Source: Calothrix parasitica NIES-267
GTDB lineage: Bacteria; Cyanobacteriota; Cyanobacteriia; Cyanobacteriales; Nostocaceae
Assembly (NCBI RefSeq): GCF_002368095.1
Contig: NZ_AP018227.1
Coordinates: 1,907,359-1,971,358 of the forward strand
Direction of reading: 5' to 3'
DNA: 64,000 nucleotides
In this document: positions 8,364 through 17,207 of the stretch, in pieces
Position numbering within the stretch: position 1 is the stretch's first letter
Layout: each line of letters begins with the position of its first letter
Notes under the pieces: generated by a model
Told to the model about the DNA's origin: nothing
Database searches by the model: none
Seen by the model: only the letters and a program-made list of their open reading frames with translations
Position numbers and translations under genes: made by a program

Positions 8364-9287
8364 TTAATCCGCGCCAAAAACATTGAAAATTTCTTTATAA
8401 CCATCTTTTAAACTTCTAGCTTCTTGAAGTTGTTGGTTATTGAATTCTAGTATTCTTCTGGAATTAAGCATTTCAGGACCGAACAGTTCAAATATTGAAC
8501 TGAGTTCGCCATTTGGATAATAAATGAAATATTTATTCGTAATAGAATTACCGCTGTCATCAACTTTAAAAACGGCAAGTGGTTTTCCTTCCATAAACCA
8601 ATAATTAACCGAGCTAGCTGAATTATTATTGGATTTAATAGCCTTTGCAATTTTGCCATTTTTTCTCCAAAGATAATAACTAAAATTACCTTCTTTTCTT
8701 GAATTTACTTGAGAGCCTTTTTCTAAAAAATTCAACGTACTATTAACACTATCAATAGTTTCTTCTTGGATTAATGGATGTATTTTTAAATTCGCAGTAA
8801 CACATTCATCTGGCATTCCATCACCATCAAAATCAACGCGAACGTCATTTTCTATTCCATCATTATCGCAAGTTGCCGAGCCGATAACTCGTCCATTACG
8901 TTTTTTTATTTTCGCGTTTAATTCTTCCAAGGTTCCGTATTTAGAAGAACTCTGTTTTTGTGCAACTTTTTTAGGTGAAGATTTTTGTTGTTGAATTACT
9001 GTTTCTAATTTTTGAGCGACTATTTGTTGTGAAGATTCTTGTGTTTGAGTTGTTTCTACTGTTTTAGCCACCCTTGGAGAAGAATTCCGCGTATTGGATA
9101 TAATTGGAGCTTCGACATTTGCAGCTACTTGTTCGGGAGCAGAATTTTCTTCCTGGGGTGCAGTTTCTGCTTCTATAGGATTAATTACCTGGTTCGCGGA
9201 TGGAGGTTGATTACATCCTAATAAAGTAAATAAAACCAAACTTAAATACAATAATTTTGTGTATTTCATACTATTAACACTGTTCAT
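8364..9287 (-). CDS. Putative lipoprotein with DG-rich acidic motif (paralogue of downstream gene)
   Basis: A 307-residue protein with a lipobox (LFTLLGC) after a hydrophobic segment. The start at 9287 is supported by AGGA five bases before the ATG. A long Gln/Ser/Glu/Lys-rich linker (about 30-130) precedes CDNDGIENDVR, then DFDGDGMPDEC (bases about 8802-8873), the same Cys-bounded double DG motif as in the next gene. A single C-terminal block of about 120 residues corresponds loosely to one repeat of the downstream protein. The two genes are about 38 bp apart on the same strand and probably co-transcribed. Membrane attachment with calcium-dependent folding is inferred; the family is not one I can name. 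Confidence 0.75.
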   Translation of the reverse strand: MNSVNSMKYTKLLYLSLVLFTLLGCNQPPSANQVINPIEAETAPQEENSAPEQVAANVEAPIISNTRNSSPRVAKTVETTQTQESSQQIVAQKLETVIQQQKSSPKKVAQKQSSSKYGTLEELNAKIKKRNGRVIGSATCDNDGIENDVRVDFDGDGMPDECVTANLKIHPLIQEETIDSVNSTLNFLEKGSQVNSRKEGNFSYYLWRKNGKIAKAIKSNNNSASSVNYWFMEGKPLAVFKVDDSGNSITNKYFIYYPNGELSSIFELFGPEMLNSRRILEFNNQQLQEARSLKDGYKEIFNVFGAD

Positions 9288-9641
9288 AAATTCCTACTTT
9301 ATTAATTCATCTTCAGTCGATTGTTTTCAAGATAAAATATAAACAATGCCGAAAAATTGCTGTAAATACTTAATAAACCTGAAGAAACCTGAAGAAACCT
9401 AAAAAATATCTAACATTTTCAATCGACTTCAGATAAAACGTATCTCATACTATTTATGTATTCTATAAATTCAAAAATTGCCTACTTATGTTAACCAAAC
9501 AATTTCTCAAACATAAGCGAAACATTACTGAAACTTCACAAAATACAGTTTCGTAGGTTGATTTAAGCGGTCTTCGGAGCCTGTCCTTTAAAGAGAACGA
9601 TAAATCGCTGACTACGAACCTTATTACTAATTTCTTAATAA
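9288..9641. other. Intergenic region upstream of the lipoprotein operon
   Basis: No gene is seen. It should hold the promoter of the lipoprotein pair. It contains a short direct repeat of CCTGAAGAAA (about 9379-9400). At 9598-9619 there is a 22-bp sequence that recurs exactly, in the opposite orientation, at 47572-47593. Confidence 0.6.
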
Positions 9642-10787
9642 TTAATCTTTTTTATACTTCTTTCTCAATTCTTCCAATTCATCATCTATTTTGCTATTTT
9701 TAGCTGATTGCTGCGTATTTTGAGAAGATGAATTTGAGTTTTTATTTTGAGATTTTTTGCCATTCATAAATATAGTCTTCATCTCCTCCAATTCATCATC
9801 TATTTGACTGGGAGAAGAAGAAACAATAGTCGGGGGAGTTGGAATTGATGGTGTTGGAACTGGTTTTACAACATTTCCAGTTTGGGAAATTAAAGTTGGT
9901 AAAGCATTCAAATCTTTTAATACTTCATCCACAGTTTGATAACGACGAGCGGGAGTTGTCGCCAACATTTTATCTAAAATATTGCCCAAGCTATCATTAA
10001 TACTAGTCCCAAGATAATTTCTCCATAACCAAACATCATTATTGATATCGTATAAATCAAATGGAGATTTCCCGGTTAACAAATGAATGCAGGTAACTCC
10101 CAAACTGTAGATATCGCTGGAAAATAACGCTTTACCTCTCATCTGTTCCGGTGCTACATATTCCGGACTTCCGATGCTGGTACCCGTTTGATTCATGGAA
10201 GCTTGAGTCACTACTTTAGAAGCACCAAAATCAACTAGTACAATTTGTCCTCTGAGTTTGGCAGGGTTTTGACGACGAATAATATTTTCGGGTTTAATAT
10301 CGCGGTGAATAATTTGTTTTTGATGACAAAACTGTAAAATTCTCAATAATTCATTCAAAAAGTGCTGAATTTGAGTTTCGTTATATACTCCGTTTTGCTG
10401 CAATTCCTGTCCTAAATTCAAGCCATCAATAAATTCTTGCAGCAAATATTGTCTATCATCTTGAGTAAAATACGCCAAAAGTTCGGGTATTTGTCGATGC
10501 TTCCCTAACTCTTCCAAACGCATCGCTTCATGATTAAATAATTCTATCGCTTTAGCTAAAGTGCTAGTACCCTGAGCTTGGGGATAAAACTGTTTGATGA
10601 CACAAAGAGGTTGAGACGGTTTATCTTCATCCCGAGCCAAAAAAGTCCTGCTAAAACCACCTTGTCCAATCGGTTTCATCGCACGATAACGTTCTTTGAG
10701 CAGCAACTTAGAACCGCAACTCAAACAAAACTTTTCGCTACTCGTATTTTGCGGATTTAGACAGCTAGGATTTAGACAGTAACTCAT
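9642..10787 (-). CDS. Zinc-ribbon Ser/Thr protein kinase (Hanks type)
   Basis: A 381-residue kinase started at the ATG at 10787 (MSYCLNP, the typical opening of cyanobacterial members); an in-frame TTG 27 bases upstream is less likely. Residues 4-24 hold two Cys pairs (C4/C9 and C21/C24) forming a zinc ribbon. The kinase domain spans about 34-305: glycine loop GQGGFS (41-46), Lys65, HRDIKPEN (161-168, catalytic Asp163), DFG (186-188) and APEQ (212-215), so it should be active. The tail is Ser/Pro/Asn-rich and carries two near-identical acidic motifs, IDDELEEM and IDDELEEL. No membrane segment is present. It probably phosphorylates Ser/Thr on cytoplasmic targets, which are unknown. Confidence 0.9.
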   Translation of the reverse strand: MSYCLNPSCLNPQNTSSEKFCLSCGSKLLLKERYRAMKPIGQGGFSRTFLARDEDKPSQPLCVIKQFYPQAQGTSTLAKAIELFNHEAMRLEELGKHRQIPELLAYFTQDDRQYLLQEFIDGLNLGQELQQNGVYNETQIQHFLNELLRILQFCHQKQIIHRDIKPENIIRRQNPAKLRGQIVLVDFGASKVVTQASMNQTGTSIGSPEYVAPEQMRGKALFSSDIYSLGVTCIHLLTGKSPFDLYDINNDVWLWRNYLGTSINDSLGNILDKMLATTPARRYQTVDEVLKDLNALPTLISQTGNVVKPVPTPSIPTPPTIVSSSPSQIDDELEEMKTIFMNGKKSQNKNSNSSSQNTQQSAKNSKIDDELEELRKKYKKD

Positions 10788-10965
10788 TGTACTCGGTCGG
10801 CATTTAATGCTCAATATATCTCTATTGTGACGTGCTTCAGATATATTGTGTTCTCTTAAGTTTTGTCAAGAATAGAGCCAAGGTTAGAGGTTAAAGGTTG
10901 AAGGTTATTTATTATCAATGCCAAATAATTTAAATAGTGGTTTTCACTTGGATAGAAAAATAAAG

Positions 10966-11032
10966 AAACCTCACCCCCTTCCCCTCTCCTTATCAAGGAG
11001 AGGGGTGTCCGTAGATACAAAACTTTCCCTCT
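10966..11032. repeat. CCTCACCC/CCCTCTCC dispersed repeat
   Basis: A copy of the element also at 381: CCTCACCCCC, CCCCTCTCCTT, AAGGAGAGGGG, then GTGTCCGTAG and a second CCCTCTCCTT. Its right part continues at 11258-11281 (GTCCGTAAGGACAGGGTGAGG) after an inserted inverted-repeat element. Confidence 0.65.
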
Positions 11033-11257
11033 CCTTAATAAGGCTACGGTGTACACACAAGTCTTAAAATCCTATCTGGAAGCGGCTTTTAGAATCAGGC
11101 AAAAATCTCTCAAAGCATGTCATTGCGAGGAGGAACGACGACGCAATCCCAAAATTCGGCGATTACTTCGCTTCGCTCGTAATGACGATTTAACGGGGTT
11201 AAAATTCCTGAAACGTATGTAGAGAGTACTTGTGTGTACACGGTAGCCTTAATAAGG
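11033..11257. mobile_element. MITE-like element with 19-bp terminal inverted repeats
   Basis: The core 11044-11246 (203 bp) starts CTACGGTGTACACACAAGT and ends with its complement at 18 of 19 positions. It is flanked on each side by the same 11 bp, CCTTAATAAGG (11033-11043 and 11247-11257), which look like target duplications or an outer part of the element. Inside is a CATTGCGAGGA...CGTAATGACG inverted block. No ORF is present. The same left junction, CCCTCTCCTTAATAAGGCTA, ends the window at 63981-64000, so a second copy probably begins there. Confidence 0.75.
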
Positions 11258-11296
11258 ATGTCCGTAAGGACAGGGTGAGGTTATATTGAAATTAAA

Positions 11297-13132
11297 TCAC
11301 CCAATATTCACTAAATCCTTCCGACTAAAACACTCTACCTTTTCATAAACCCCAATCAAACTATCACCAATTTCAAAAAATAAACCTTCAGCTTCATCTT
11401 TGGAAAAGCTCAAACTAGGATATTTCGCAGCAAGTTGAATTGCACTCATTGCTTTTCCTTCCATACCATCAGGCAATAATCCTGTAGAACCAATGTAAAA
11501 TACCAAAGGTGAAATTATATCCTGATAAACCTTCTCTGCATATTCATCTAATTTTGCTTTGATTGCGCTTAATGCTGCAATTTTTTCTTGTTTTCCTTTA
11601 ATTATATTCCTCGAAACTCCCCCAACTCTTGCTAAAATCTCCCCAACCTTCCCGTTATCCTCAATCCCTAGAAAATCATCAAAAATCGGTTTCATTAATT
11701 CATCAACTTTGCTAATTTTCATTCTTGATGAAAGCGACTTTGGACGAATAGCTATATTTTCTCTCAATGTCATTTCAAAGTTAGGTTTAACAAAAATCTC
11801 TCCGGTTTCAGTATCGTAAACCTCGTATCTTCTTTCCAAGAATTTATTTGCTGAATAAAGTTTACTCAAGTTGAGAATATCTTTACTACCTATGTCGATT
11901 TTATAGCTAACTCTTGTATCAATCGCATCTTCCGCTTTAGTTGTAGGAAAGTTTAGATAAAGATTTTCGGATAAATAATGTCTTTTCAATTCATCTAACT
12001 GTTCGGGTACGAATGTATCCGATTCTTGCTTCAAGTGAGCGGAAATTATGCTCGATAGAATTCTTACTTCTGCTAGCTGATTGAATAAACCTTCAATACT
12101 ACTGTATTTTCCATCTAAACTTACCAAAGGTCGATTTTCTAAATTGATTGTGTAGTCGGAACGGAAATCAAAGTTTTCTGCTGCAATTACACCTTTCTGC
12201 TTTAATAAATCAAAGGTTTTCTTGCTGCTAATTTTCACTTTCAGCGATTTGATATGTAATTCACCATCGCTCACTACTGTATAGTTGTTGTAGCTGGTCA
12301 AATCATTCGCTAATAAACCTGCAATTTCAATTATCGGTGTTTCATCTTCTGCTTTTACAAGTTTGACTTGACGAGTTACTAACATATTTATTGTGGCTGT
12401 GTTGCGGTTCATTTCAAAGCAACCCATCTCCACATAATCACCGTCATCGATATATTCTGTTTTCAGCCAAGGTTTAATTAATTGACCGTTTATATCTCTA
12501 CTTCCTTTAAGTCTTTTGACACCTTTGTATTGATAATTTTCTCGCAACTGTTTCAAGTTGACGATAATACTGTGACGGTGTAATTCTAATATTTGAATCA
12601 GTTCTAATAACGAAGTTTGATTATTTTCTCGCTGAATAGATTGTGACTCCTGTATTTCTTCAGAACAAAAGATTGCTGCTTCAATATCGCGCTCAAATTT
12701 ATTCAGCTGATGATTTGTCAATGCTTTTGCATGTCTTGCAATTAATTTTTCGTTAAAAGTACTGAATAAAGCATATTTAGCAAAATTAAAATTACCTTCA
12801 ACTAGGTTGGCTTTCGCAAATACATAAACCGCTTGATGATTTTGTACAACTGGTATTTGCAGTTGATTAAATGTTTCTTTGCTAATTGGCTTATATTTAT
12901 AGATAATTCCCGTGTCTTCCTGCTTCAAACCATCAATCTTTAATATTCCCGCTGTACATTTAATTTTCTTTGCACTCTCAGATAGAAAAACTTGGTAACT
13001 ATAATCAATTGCTAACGGTTCTTCTATATTTAAAGCATTCAAAATTAATTTATCGGCAATATAATAGGCTTTTTCTTGACCTGAAAAGTTGTAAATCGCG
13101 AATTTGATTCTGTTCTCAACAATATTGCTCAT
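11297..13132 (-). CDS. Unrecognised 611-residue cytoplasmic protein
   Basis: I do not recognise this protein. It has no signal peptide and no membrane segment. The N-terminal half is rich in alternating polar/hydrophobic strands (a probable beta-rich region, about 1-120), followed by a helical stretch (about 150-210) and another mixed region (220-480). The last 110 residues look helical, with Gly-rich turns (ILARVGGVSRNIIKGK). There are no nucleotide-binding, nuclease or Cys-pair motifs that I can point to. The gene stands alone on the minus strand and is bounded by a MITE-like element on each side (11033-11257 and 13216-13429), which suggests an accessory locus. Codon use looks like the neighbours. 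Confidence 0.8.
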   Translation of the reverse strand: MSNIVENRIKFAIYNFSGQEKAYYIADKLILNALNIEEPLAIDYSYQVFLSESAKKIKCTAGILKIDGLKQEDTGIIYKYKPISKETFNQLQIPVVQNHQAVYVFAKANLVEGNFNFAKYALFSTFNEKLIARHAKALTNHQLNKFERDIEAAIFCSEEIQESQSIQRENNQTSLLELIQILELHRHSIIVNLKQLRENYQYKGVKRLKGSRDINGQLIKPWLKTEYIDDGDYVEMGCFEMNRNTATINMLVTRQVKLVKAEDETPIIEIAGLLANDLTSYNNYTVVSDGELHIKSLKVKISSKKTFDLLKQKGVIAAENFDFRSDYTINLENRPLVSLDGKYSSIEGLFNQLAEVRILSSIISAHLKQESDTFVPEQLDELKRHYLSENLYLNFPTTKAEDAIDTRVSYKIDIGSKDILNLSKLYSANKFLERRYEVYDTETGEIFVKPNFEMTLRENIAIRPKSLSSRMKISKVDELMKPIFDDFLGIEDNGKVGEILARVGGVSRNIIKGKQEKIAALSAIKAKLDEYAEKVYQDIISPLVFYIGSTGLLPDGMEGKAMSAIQLAAKYPSLSFSKDEAEGLFFEIGDSLIGVYEKVECFSRKDLVNIG

Positions 13133-14172
13133 ACTGTTACTACCTTGAGTATTTGTAATTTAAAGGCTGATAAATTTTGTATTCCTAAAAGATGCTTGGA
13201 AAATATTCGATGCTTAGAGGATGTTTTAAAAGTCGGATTTGATAGTTTTTCTGTACTTGACTTGGCGACTGTAAGTTGCGACTACACAAGCAAAACCCAC
13301 CTGCGTGGGTTAAAAACCAACTATTCCACGCAGGTGGTGAGACAAGGAAAGGGGTGTCGGTTTCCGTCCCCCAAAAAGCACGTTAGCGGAGCGTGCCCGG
13401 AAGGCAGAGATACCCGGAAAACGTCCTCTTAGAACCATTACCACACCAATTAAGTCCATACCCGCGCTACTTAGGGCAATGAACTTTTACACCTGTGTCT
13501 AAGTCCCGGATACAAGTCTCTCATATCTCTATAGTACACATGAACTACCGCACTGTCAACTCGCTTGAATTCAGGTAATTCTCGAAATCTGGCGTTGCTG
13601 AATATTTCAAACAATGATTTTATGGTTTATTGCGTAGCTTTTATCACCTGTTATTTTAGTATTATATGACTAAATTTCAACCATCTATAAACCTAACTTG
13701 CAAATTTTGATTGCTCTATGTTGTTTTATAAAAACTCAGTATACAGCTAATTATTTCCGCTTCTTTGCCTATAACAATAAACAACTATAATCTTATATAA
13801 TTATTTTATTATTTCGATATTATACTAAGTATTCTATTCGCTTTACATTTCTTTACTTGAGCGAATGAGGCTTAAAGTTGCTGTTAAAGAGATTGACAGT
13901 CTTGCCTAACTTATATTTAGCAACAACGATAAAAATCTTCTATCGGAAGTATGATTAACACTTACTAAGAAGACTGTCTTAAGAGTGGTATTGTCAACAT
14001 AAAAAAATTATAAAATTTGCTCAAAAGATTGATGTGACTGTTGACTTCTTTGTACTAAAACTATATCAGGAAGAAAAAAGGGAACATATCTAGCGATAAT
14101 ATCCAGTTTAATTAGCCAGCAATAGTTTGGTTTAATCTAATTAAATACTTCTGTAATATTGGAGGAAACACA
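13133..14172. other. Long intergenic region with a MITE-like element, otherwise featureless
   Basis: Apart from the inverted-repeat element at 13216-13429 I see no gene. An ORF reading through the element is judged spurious. The stretch 13430-13700 is of normal composition but has stops in all frames and could be decayed coding sequence. The last 200 bp should hold the promoter of the small secreted protein; GGAGG at 14161-14165 is a good Shine-Dalgarno for its ATG at 14173. Confidence 0.5.
13216..13429. mobile_element. MITE-like element, terminal repeat AGAGGATGTTTT (copy 1)
   Basis: It starts AGAGGATGTTTTAAAAGTC and ends AAAACGTCCTCT, a terminal inverted repeat matching at 11 of 12 bases, with a possible TTA target duplication. 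Its first 116 bp (13213-13328) recur inverted at 14950-15065. Inside are the hairpin ACCTGCGTGGGTT...CCACGCAGGT and GGTGTCGGTTTCCGTCCCCC. No ORF that looks real. Confidence 0.65.
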
Positions 14173-14532
14173 ATGAATTTTACTCGTCTTAAACTAAATA
14201 ACTTACGTCCACTTCGTTTTGCATTTGCAACATTAATGTGTGCAATGCTGTTATTGTCTTCTGCGCTTCCTGCTGCTGCAATTGGCGCTTCTAAAAGTTC
14301 TCCCGATAAAGGAGCAGCACAGTTAAACGAGATTGTAGACAAAACTCAAGAATTAACAGAAAATAACGCTCCTTCAAAGAAAAGAGTAATCAGAGAATCC
14401 AATAAAGGATTAAATGAAGTTCAAGGAGCTGCTGCTGCTGACAAAATGAACCGTCCATCCAACAGCCAAGATGCTGTAACTGTGGAAGATAAGGTGGAAG
14501 GTTTTCTTGAAAAGATTACAGGTGATAAGTAG
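14173..14532 (+). CDS. Low-temperature-induced-type small secreted protein
   Basis: A 119-residue protein with an exact, well-spaced Shine-Dalgarno (GGAGG at 14161-14165). Residues 1-37 form a signal peptide (basic start, long hydrophobic core, ending PAAAIGA). The mature 80 residues are short, charged and helix-prone, with GLNEVQGAAAADKMNRPSNS followed by a C-terminal helix (VEDKVEGFLEKITGDK). This pattern matches small proteins annotated in Nostoc as low temperature-induced protein; the biochemical role is unknown. It lies just before Dps and other stress genes and has its own terminator, so it is probably a single stress-induced transcript. It is bracketed by two copies of one MITE-like family. 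Confidence 0.7.
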   Translation: MNFTRLKLNNLRPLRFAFATLMCAMLLLSSALPAAAIGASKSSPDKGAAQLNEIVDKTQELTENNAPSKKRVIRESNKGLNEVQGAAAADKMNRPSNSQDAVTVEDKVEGFLEKITGDK

Positions 14533-14608
14533 TCTGATAAATATTAATTCACCCGAATGCTTTGAGATATAGGGGATAATCCAGTTTTCTTTGTATTTCT
14601 TTATAAAT

Positions 14609-14651
14609 AAAAATTTTGGTCAAGTGTATATTTTGCTTGACCAAAATTTTT
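14609..14651 (+). terminator. Intrinsic terminator of the small secreted protein gene
   Basis: A 16-bp inverted repeat, AAAAATTTTGGTCAAG and its complement, with an 11-nt loop and ending in a T-run, lies about 75 bp after the stop codon. Confidence 0.75.
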
Positions 14652-14885
14652 ATATGTACATAGATTGAAGCTATAGCATTAAAATGCCAAAATTTAATTC
14701 ACCTATAGGTATAAATTATATTTACATCGTAAGAATGGTTATAAATTATGAATATTTTTTGTAGTATAAAGTTTGTCAATAAAAATTTTATAATGTCTGG
14801 TCTTGAGCATGAGTAAAGCAATATTTTCTAAGACTGATAGCGTTCATATATGACGCGATATAGTACGAGATTACTTAATATTGGC

Positions 14886-15062
14886 AGAGGATGTTTTATA
14901 AGTATCCGGCGCTTTATTACCGCTACGACACAGGCAAATTCTACCTCCATGGAATAGTTAGTTTTTAGCCCACGCAGGTGTGTTTTGTTTGTGTAACCGC
15001 AACTGACAGTCGGCAAGTCAAGTATAAAGAAACTATCAAATCCGACTTTTAAAACATCCTCT
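14886..15062. mobile_element. MITE-like element, terminal repeat AGAGGATGTTTT (copy 2)
   Basis: It starts AGAGGATGTTTTATAAGT and ends with ACTTTTAAAACATCCTCT, near-perfect terminal inverted repeats. The right 116 bp (14950-15065) are an inverted, roughly 90 percent identical copy of 13213-13328. The left part looks like a degenerate copy of the same end, so the element is close to a long palindrome. No ORF that looks real. Confidence 0.7.
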
Positions 15063-15366
15063 AAGAATAAAGCAGTTGAATAGGTGGGAATAAAAGGAAG
15101 ATGAAAAAATATTGATTACTTAATTGACTATTTATTAATCCTTGTATAGTAAGTTGTTCGGCTATTTTGAAGTATACTTCGGCATATTAACTACTGAAAA
15201 ACGAATATTGAATTATCAATATTGATAATTATTGCGATTATACTCCATAAAAAGAGTTAGGTATTTATCTTCAAAATCTACCCTAACATTCCCACTTACG
15301 ATTGATTTTTCCTAACAGTAAATATGTTCAAATTGAGAAAGAGTTAAAGAACAGAGAAAATCAATT

Positions 15367-15900
15367 ATGCGTAGTATTAATATTGGTCTAACCGAAGAAC
15401 AACGTAAAGGTGTTTGCGAACTTTTGAATAACGATTTAGCAGACGCTTACTTATTATTAGTTAAAACCAAGAAATACCATTGGGATGTTGTCGGACCTCA
15501 ATTCCGTAGCTTACATACTCTATGGGAAGAACACTATCAAACTTTGACCATGAACATAGACTCTATAGCAGAGCGCGTTCGTGCTTTAGGTGGTTTTCCT
15601 GTAGGTACCATGGAAGGATTTTTAAAGCTAGCTTCTCTGAAAGAAAATCCAGAAACTCTACCTTTAGCAACTCAAATGGTTTCTAGTTTGGTAGATGACC
15701 ACGAGCAAGTTATCCGCAATTTACGCCAGCATATCGATGCTTGTGGTGATAAATTCCATGACGAAGGAACTGCTGATTTCCTTACCGGATTAATGGAAGG
15801 ACATGAAGAAATGGCTTGGATGTTACGCTCCTTTATTGAAGGAGAATCTCTACAAGCTGATGGTCAAGGACCTGCAAAAGCTGCTGTAGGTGTTAACTAG
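15367..15900 (+). CDS. dps: Dps family ferritin-like DNA-protection protein
   Basis: A 177-residue protein of normal Dps length. It has the inter-subunit ferroxidase set: His38 in KYHWD, His50 in LHTLWEEHY, Glu54, and Asp65/Glu69 in DSIAER (equivalent to E. coli H51, H63, D67, D78 and E82). Dps forms a 12-subunit shell that oxidises ferrous iron with peroxide, stores the mineral and limits hydroxyl radical damage to DNA. The N-terminus is short without a Lys-rich tail, so direct DNA binding is not assured. It sits among stress genes on the same strand but with its own long upstream region. Confidence 0.93.
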   Translation: MRSINIGLTEEQRKGVCELLNNDLADAYLLLVKTKKYHWDVVGPQFRSLHTLWEEHYQTLTMNIDSIAERVRALGGFPVGTMEGFLKLASLKENPETLPLATQMVSSLVDDHEQVIRNLRQHIDACGDKFHDEGTADFLTGLMEGHEEMAWMLRSFIEGESLQADGQGPAKAAVGVN

Positions 15901-16117
15901 AGAATAACTTTAGATTTTAGATTATAAATGCTTTCAAGCAAGAACGTTTCAGCTATGGAAATAATCTAGCATTCGTTATTCAAATGAAGTTTGTGGCTTG
16001 TCATGTCATAAATTGCCTAAGTCCTCAAACTTATTTACGGTGAGAATCTAAAATCGTAAATCCAAAATTATTTGACTCATATTATTGATGAATTGCATTT
16101 AAGACAGGGGAATCAAA

Positions 16118-16882
16118 ATGTCCGACTATAAAGCAGAACGTACTGTTTCAGCAGTATTTAAAGAGCAAGAACAAGTAGATAGCGTCATCCGTCGTTTATT
16201 AGATAGAAATGTATCCCGCGACCACATTTCGGTTATGGGTAACAATTTTCAATCTGAAACCAGAATCTCAGGTTTTATTAGTAAGAAAGATGTAATTTTC
16301 GGTGGATTGAGATCCGGTGCTATTTTTGGTTCTTTATTCGGTTCTTTATTAGGTTTACTCTCTGGTGTTGGTGTACTCTTCATTCCTTTTGTAGGTCCTG
16401 TTGTCGCAGCAGGTCCCATCGGTGGAGCGCTTTTAGGTGCTGCTAGCGGTGCATTAGCAGGAAGTGCTGGTGCGGGTTTAGCCTCAGTTTTGGTAACTTT
16501 AGGAATGCCTAAAGAGAAAGCTGCTATTTACGAAACTCGCTTGAAAGCTGGAGAGTTTATCGTTATGGCTGAAGTACCTACGGATAAAACCGGAGAAATT
16601 TCCCTGCTGATGGAAAGCGCTGGTGGTGAAGAAGTTCATGCTAGCGAAGCAGCTTTACCTCGTGCTTGTCCCGGTAAGTGTAATAGCGCGGAGGACTTAG
16701 CACCTGAAGTACGTTCTCACCTGTCGGAAGATGCTCAAAAAACTTTCATTGAACGCTACAACAATGTTTTAGATGAATTAAACGATGAAAGTAAAGCAGA
16801 AGAAGCTGCTTGGAATGCAGTTCATGAAAAATATGAGGAAGATGAAAACGGATTCTGGTCTAAGCAAAAGGTAAATGCTTAA
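16118..16882 (+). CDS. General stress protein: YflT-type N-terminus, glycine-rich membrane hairpin, ChaB C-terminus
   Basis: A 254-residue protein with AGGGG eight bases before the ATG. Residues 1-55 resemble the heat-induced stress protein YflT domain ([20 protein letters not shown]). Residues 65-130 are a Gly/Ala-rich double hydrophobic hairpin, as in glycine-zipper proteins, so membrane association is likely. Residues 190-250 form a ChaB-like domain ([21 protein letters not shown], then [15 protein letters not shown]). ChaB was first linked to cation transport regulation, though its role is unproven. The combination suggests an envelope-associated stress protein. It follows Dps at 217 bp. 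Confidence 0.8.
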   Translation: MSDYKAERTVSAVFKEQEQVDSVIRRLLDRNVSRDHISVMGNNFQSETRISGFISKKDVIFGGLRSGAIFGSLFGSLLGLLSGVGVLFIPFVGPVVAAGPIGGALLGAASGALAGSAGAGLASVLVTLGMPKEKAAIYETRLKAGEFIVMAEVPTDKTGEISLLMESAGGEEVHASEAALPRACPGKCNSAEDLAPEVRSHLSEDAQKTFIERYNNVLDELNDESKAEEAAWNAVHEKYEEDENGFWSKQKVNA

Positions 16883-17207
16883 AAATATTAGGGATAGAGT
16901 ACAGAATGCGATTCAACTAATCACTTTCTACTTTATCCTTAATCTTTTCAAGGTTCATCAATTTTTGAGGGTAATTTATAGTTTTCAATACTAGGTATAG
17001 TAGTCAATGCGCTTGCGTAAGTCCTAGTCAAAAATATAAATTGAAAGTATGAAATAATAATAATACTTTGTACTTCATATTTTATTTTTTTAATAGTTTT
17101 TGAATAGATTTTTCCTATTACTTTATCAAGTATAGAACTAAATATTTGCCTCGAACCTAAATCAGTAAAAAATTCTAATTAAAAAATATAATCATTCAGA
17201 ACTGAAA
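16883..17207. other. AT-rich intergenic region with a solitary MITE end
   Basis: No gene is seen. At 17013-17026 TTGCGTAAGTCCTA matches the terminal inverted repeat of the complete element at 50185-50328, so this may be a solo end left by excision or decay. The rest is very AT-rich and should contain the SDR promoter. Confidence 0.5.

Larger units (their letters stand above)
14533..15366. other. Intergenic region: terminator, MITE-like element, Dps promoter region
   Basis: No gene is seen. It contains the intrinsic terminator at 14609-14651 and the MITE-like element at 14886-15062. The remaining 300 bp before Dps are AT-rich and should carry its promoter. A weak inverted block, GAAGTATACTTC (15169-15180), is a perfect 12-bp palindrome that could be an operator. 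Confidence 0.5.

Noticed and set aside
10856-11056. Minus-strand open frame of 66 codons
   Set aside because: It is made of the CCTCACCC/CCCTCTCC repeat and the end of the adjacent MITE-like element.
13145-13432. Plus-strand open frame of 95 codons
   Set aside because: It reads straight through the MITE-like element 13216-13429, its protein has no domain-like pattern, and there is no Shine-Dalgarno.
14828-15016. Minus-strand open frame of 62 codons
   Set aside because: It lies within the second copy of the same MITE-like element and shares repeat-derived sequence with the frame at 13145.
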